Below, in pieces: positions 59,755 through 64,000 of a stretch of DNA of 64,000 bases (the first letter of the stretch is position 1; each line of letters opens with the position of its first letter). Origin of the DNA: Ustilaginoidea virens (Eukaryota > Ascomycota > Sordariomycetes > Hypocreales > Clavicipitaceae); NCBI RefSeq assembly GCF_000687475.1, contig NC_057318.1, forward strand, positions 496,001 through 560,000. Direction: 5' to 3'. The notes beneath the pieces are model-generated. The model made no database searches and had not been told where the DNA came from. It worked only from the letters and a program-made list of their open reading frames with translations. The translations under genes were made by a program, and so were the position numbers.

Positions 59755-60097
59755 TGTCGGAATCGCTATCGCAAGGTGCCCAATTGGGCACCAATTGGGC
59801 ATATTGCGACGAATATGCCGCGCATACCTGTTACGCACGATGTGGCCACTTTTGCCCCTATGCCCCTAAGCCTGGTAGGGCACGCGGGCAGTCCGGCCCG
59901 ACCGCGCCGAAGCATGTGACTACAGCACGCACAAAAAGGCCATATCGTATAATTACTCTTTTGCTTCCTTTCTTTCCTCTTAGATAGTCAGTTATAATTA
60001 AAGAAGTAATTATACCTTTGACCGGTGACCTTATAGTACTTGATACCACGCGCGCAACCCTACGTACAACTGGGTACCCCTTGATATGACACCAACA
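59755..60097 (+). repeat. C2 3' LTR
   Basis: 343 bp, TGTCGGAATCGC to ACACCAACA, followed by CCTAT. Confidence 0.93.
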
Positions 60098-60102
60098 CCT
60101 AT

Positions 60103-62216
60103 AATCCGATATATAGGTATAGCGAGAGAAAGGTGGCTGGCACAGGCCGTACCGGCTAATCAGCCTCGATGGTGAGACCTATATTGTATAAATGCTATAT
60201 GGCCCGGTTAAGTTCCGGTTAATGGTCGTTAAGCTATATAACCACGACCCTAATGATACTAAAGATATCGTCTATACCAAAGGCCCGGCCTGCCCTAGCA
60301 GGTTAGAAGTTAGGATACCGGCTGCAGCCGTACCTCCAGCCGCGATAATACCTATAGCCGAGATATTATCGACGATACCTATAGTCGCGATATATCTATC
60401 GCCAGCTACTGGCCCTGATTAAGTCGGGCTAGTATTACTATTACTACCGCCAGTACGTGTAATATCCGATATTATGATTAATGAGGACTAAAAAGAGGCT
60501 TTCGTTAATGCTATCGCTTCTAATACTGTTATTAATGCCTTTTTCTTAACCGCAAAAGAGCAAGCCGACCTATAGCTTACTAGTTAATTACACCGGGAAG
60601 GGAAGATAATAACCCTAAGAGCCCCCTTCGAATAGTCTGACTATATAGAGATAGAAGCGTTATAGGCCTACAGTATATTCCGATTTATTACCTTTGATAT
60701 CGGTAAATATAGAGCCTAACGTCTCTTTAACTTATATATAGTACGAGAGATTAAGGGCAAAGGTATAGATATACTATATAAGAAGTTACGACTCGTTATA
60801 TAAGGTCATAGTGATAATAAAAAGCAATTGATATTGACTCAGTCCCCTATAATCTAATGGGCTAATCAACGGTTACTTATATTATTGGCCCTATTACTAT
60901 AACGCTCTCACGGCTTATTCCTCTAGATACGTGATATCACACAGGCTTATATATAGTTATCTACCACCCTCAATAGATCGATTATCGCTAAGCTACCTAA
61001 GTAGATAACGCATTAATACCCCAATAATACGATCATGGAAGTAGTAAAGCCACTATACGGAATGGCTAAGGCAGGCACCTACTGGTGGGCGATATACTTC
61101 CGGCACTATCGCGAGAAGTTAGGCATAACTATATCAACCTATAACCCCTATTTGCTGATATCCGCCGGTAATAATAATACTGACCGTACTAACGCTCCTG
61201 ACCGTAATACTACTATATACTTCGGTATTGTGGGTATATAGACTAATAATACCCTCGGCTTGAGTAACGATGCCTTCTTCTAACAGGAGGAATTAGAGCT
61301 TACTAAGGTAGGCTTTAACGCTAAGCCCAAAACGAGGCTATCGCTAACTATACCCCTAATATTCAATGGATGCATACTAACGGCTAATAATAACGGTATG
61401 ACCTTATGCCAGAAAGGGCAAAGTAAGAAAATCACGACTATCGATAAAAATACGCCTACGGCCTAGCGTAATTATATCGAATAACGCGCTTATGGCGCTT
61501 ATATAGCTACGGTTTGCCAGCCTGAGGCCTCTTTTAACCTATCCGTCGCAGTACAATAATAGCAACCTGACTATAACGATATCGCGAGGTTGAACAAGCG
61601 CCTTTAATAGCAGCGCGATAACCAGGATCGTAGCTTACGGTACATCAATCTAGCCTTTACTATAGCCAAACTCTTTATATTTATTGATAGATCCTTTGCT
61701 AATAATAAAGATTTAAGCTCCTAGATTAGTTACGTGATTATGCTAGGGAACGAGGTAGATATAGCGGATAATGCCTTTAACCTGATAGGTAATATCATTA
61801 CTTATAGCTCTATAAAGAGTAAGCGTATAATATATAGCACACTCGCTTCGGAGCTATATAGTATGGTATAAAGGGTCGATATCGCATACGCGATAGGCAC
61901 GACCCTTAATATGATTACCAGCAGGCTGGGACTACTAAAGATTCCTACGGTGGTATGCATAGATTCTTTTTCGTTATACGAATGCCTTATCAAGCTAGGC
62001 ACTACGAAAGAGAAGAGGCTTATAATAGATATTATGGCCTTATGACAGTCATATAAGCGCCGGGAAATCTATAAGATTCGCTAGATCAACGGGAATGATA
62101 ATCTCGCTAATGCAATAACTAAGGGAACGCCCAACAAAGCCCTTAAGACCTTCATCGACTAAAATAGGGCTGCTATACGTATGGAAGGGTGGGTAAAAAG
62201 GCCAGTCAATATCTGA
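60103..62216 (+). pseudogene. C1 linker, reverse transcriptase and RNase H
   Basis: The last part of C1 pol, to TGA at 62214-62216. It opens in the region after the integrase, then a Pro/Ala/Ile-rich linker (60300-60410). RT follows with VKPLYGMAKAGTYW (open 61035-61241) and the insertion GNNNTDRTNAPDRN before YFGIVGI, where the following Gln is a stop. RNase H has LFIFIDRSFANNKDL near 61675 (Gly to Arg). Across the D1 and C2 inserts the total is 1960 codons without frameshift. Confidence 0.86.
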
Positions 62217-62486
62217 CTGCATTTGGGAGGTATTAGTGATATCATATATAGCAAGTGTGCGGATTTTTCTATGTTTAATATTATAAGCATTTGATGCTTT
62301 TACTGCTTTTACTGCTGCCCCTTTTTGCCCCTTTATTTTGGCTATACGGTATGATGCCGGCCGCGCGACGCGATAGCGTTATCGGCGGCACAACCTGCCG
62401 AGACCGCGCCGCACTTTTTTTTCTATGTGTGCGCCTTACATCCTAGCGATTCTAATATTTGCTTCTATAAAAAGAGAAGCTGCCAG
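62217..62486 (+). other. C1 3' untranslated region
   Basis: Same layout as C2. The GC palindrome is partly lost (CCGCGCGACG), and the inverted copy of the LTR start has a C to T change (AGCGATTCTAATA). Confidence 0.6.
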
Positions 62487-62816
62487 TATCGGAATCGCTA
62501 TCGCAAGGTGCCCAATTGGGCATATTGCGACGAATGTGCCGCGCACACCCGTTACGCACAATGTGGCCACTTTTGCCCCTATGCCCCTGAGCCCGGTAGG
62601 GCACGCGGGCAGTCCGGCCCGACCGCGCCGATGCATGTGACTATGGCATGCACAAAAAGGCTATATCGTGTAATTACTCTTTTGCTTCCTTTCTTTCCTC
62701 TTAGTTAGTTAGTCATAATCAAAGAAGTAATTATACCTTTGACCGGTGACCTCACGGTACTTGATACCACGCGCGCGACCCTACGTATAACTAGGTACCC
62801 CGAGTTTATATCAACA
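62487..62816 (+). repeat. C1 3' LTR
   Basis: 330 bp, starting TATCGGAATCGC (TG now TA) and ending TTTATATCAACA, followed by GATAT. Confidence 0.92.
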
Positions 62817-62821
62817 GATAT

Positions 62822-62837
62822 TTCTACTTGTTATCTT
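62822..62837 (+). pseudogene. D0 fragment 4: 16 bp of 3' region
   Basis: TTTCTACTTGTTATCT matches the D1 3' region near 41290-41305 apart from C/T changes, and it directly continues D0 from 33944. It is cut by the C4 LTR, so D0 continues beyond the window. Confidence 0.6.
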
Positions 62838-63187
62838 TATTGATATAAACTCGGGGTACCTAGTTGTACGTAGGGTCGCGCGCGTGGTATTATATACCGT
62901 GAGGTTACTAAGTAAAGGATTTATTGACTTTACTAATAACTAACTATCTAAAAGGAAAGAAAGAAAGCAAAAGAGGGTAATTACACGATATGGCCTTTTT
63001 GTGCGTGCCGCTGTCACGTGCATCGGCGCAGTCGGGCCGGGCTGCCCGCGTGCCCTACCGGGCTTAGGGGTAAAGGGGCAAAAGGGGCCAAAGTGGCCAT
63101 ATCGTGCGCATCGGGTATGCGCGGCACATCCGTCGCAATATGCCCAATTAGTGCCCAATTGGGCACCTTGCGATAGCGATTCCGACA
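62838..63187 (-). repeat. C4 3' LTR
   Basis: 350 bp, TATTGATATAAAC to CGATTCCGACA on the + strand, the same length class as the solo LTR at 44921. Confidence 0.9.
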
Positions 63188-63469
63188 CTAGCAGCTTCTC
63201 TCTTTATAGAAGTAAATATCGGAATCGCTAGGATGTAAGGCGCACATATAGAAAGAAAAGTGCGGCGCGGTCTCGGCAGGTTGTACCGGCGATAATATTG
63301 TCGCGCCGCGCGGCCGGCATTATACCGTACAGTCGGTATATTAAATATCGCAGCCAAAATAAAGGGGCAAAAAGGGGCAGTAGTAAACGCAGTAAAACAA
63401 TACAATATTGAATATAGGAAAATCCATTCACTTGCTACCTATGATATCACCAATACCTTCTAAACGCAG
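63188..63469 (-). other. C4 3' untranslated region
   Basis: Matches C3 46190-46475, including GCCGCGCGGC and the inverted LTR-start copy. The open frames here on the minus strand are not conserved. Confidence 0.6.
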
Positions 63470-64000
63470 TCAGATATTAACCGGCCTCTTTACCCACCCT
63501 TCTATATGTATAATAGCCTGATTACGGTCGATAAAGGTCTTAAGGGCTTTATTCGGCATTCTTTTGGTTATTATATTAGTAAGGTTATTATTCCCGTTAA
63601 TCCAGCGAATCTTATAGATTTCCCGGCGCTCGTATAACTATCGCAAGGCTATAATATCTATTATGAGTCTCTTCTCTTTCGTAATGCCTAGCTTAATAAG
63701 GCATTCATATAACGAAAAAGAATCTATACATACAACAGTAGGGATCTTCGGTAATCCTAGCCTGCTAGTAATTATATTAAGGGTCGTGCCTATTATATAT
63801 ACGATATCGACCCCTTGCACTATACTGTACAGCTCCGAAGCGAGTGTGCTATGCATTATACGCTTACTCTTTATAGAGCTATAAGTAATAATATTACCGG
63901 TCAGCTGGAAGGTATTATTTACAGTATCTATCTTATTCCCTAGCACAATTATGTAACCAATCTGGGAGCTTAAATCTTTATTGTTAGCAAAGGATCCGTC
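63470..64000 (-). pseudogene. C4 RNase H, partial
   Basis: The end of C4 pol, from the window edge to the family stop at 63470-63472. It is open from 63638 to 63946 and contains STLASELYSIVQGVDIVYII-type sequence with the RNase H acidic residue, then SFSLYECLIKLGITKEKRL. It is homologous to C3 46629-47057. The catalytic start of the domain falls at the window edge, and RT and the rest lie outside. Confidence 0.85.

Larger units (their letters stand above)
44384..60097 (+). mobile_element. C2: family C copia retrotransposon, split by C3, a solo LTR and TRIM2
   Basis: C2 has 343-bp LTRs at 44384-44726 and 59755-60097 and target duplication CCTAT (44379-44383 and 60098-60102). The LTR end (TTGATATGACACCAACA) and leader differ from C1 and C3 by more than transitions, so it is a separate subfamily. 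Net of inserts it is about 7.5 kb. Confidence 0.93.
33945..62816 (+). mobile_element. C1: family C copia retrotransposon, split by D1 and C2
   Basis: C1 has LTRs of 330 bp at 33945-34274 and 62487-62816 and a target duplication GATAT (33940-33944 and 62817-62821). Removing D1 (35720-41565) and C2 (44384-60102) leaves 7.3 kb, matching C3 at 7310 bp, and restores one frame. Family C differs from A and B in LTR, gag and RT type. It belongs to a fungal copia branch whose RT reads GIVGMQTDDT in place of the usual YVDD box. Confidence 0.93.
62838..64000 (-). mobile_element. C4: family C copia retrotransposon, 3' end only
   Basis: Minus-strand element starting with a 350-bp 3' LTR and continuing into RNase H at the window edge. 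The left flank is ATCTT (62833-62837), so the same five bases are predicted beyond its far end outside the window. Confidence 0.88.

Overview
The window is a stretch of fungal repeat heterochromatin built entirely from LTR retrotransposons inserted into one another; I find no host gene. Four Ty1/copia (Pseudoviridae-type) families are present, called A, B, C and D here, plus two copies of a 561-568 bp mini-LTR element (TRIM). The gag-pol reading frames keep register over 5-6 kb yet are riddled with TAG/TAA codons, and copies of one family differ almost only by C/T and G/A, often CA to TA or TG to TA. That is the signature of repeat-induced point mutation (RIP), which points to a filamentous ascomycete (Pezizomycotina). 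The species cannot be named from this.

Layout. The outermost sequence is a family D element (D0, + strand) cut into pieces at 1-974, 30461-31962, 32727-33944 and 62822-62837. Left arm: A0 (975-30455, +) sits in D0. B1 (2483-23641, -) sits in the gag gene of A0. A1 (5266-10709, -) sits in the pol gene of B1. A2 (10710-17740, -) sits in the gag gene of A1. B2 (17741 onward, -) sits in the 5' LTR of A2. TRIM1 (18328-18895) sits in the 3' LTR of B2. This is seven levels deep. A solo LTR-B (26684-27448) also lies in A0, and a solo LTR-A (31963-32721) in D0. Right arm: C1 (33945-62816, +) sits in D0 and contains a full-length D1 (35720-41560, +) and C2 (44384-60097, +). C2 contains a solo LTR-C (44921-45270), a full-length C3 (45851-53160, -) and TRIM2 (55074-55634). 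A further family C element, C4 (-), starts at 62838 and runs off the window.

Eleven insertions (A0, B1, solo B, solo A, C1, D1, C2, solo C, C3, TRIM1, TRIM2) are closed by perfect 5-bp target-site duplications, and the paired LTRs have equal lengths (A0 715/715, B1 749/749, C1 330/330, C2 343/343, C3 339/339, D1 196/196, TRIM1 213/213, TRIM2 211/211). Removing nested inserts restores continuous reading frames, an independent check on every boundary. The exceptions are A1, A2 and B2, whose 5' halves are missing; the simplest explanation is a recombination between B2 and B1 that deleted them.

Families A and B carry, directly after the 5' LTR, a 12-nt primer binding site complementary to the anticodon arm of initiator tRNA-Met, as in half-tRNA-primed copia elements. 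The TRIM is the most interesting element. Directly after its 5' LTR lies a 15-nt stretch exactly complementary to a segment in its own LTR, suggesting Tf1-like self-priming. It also carries a split tRNA-like sequence whose 5' half is in the LTR and whose 3' half is in the internal region.
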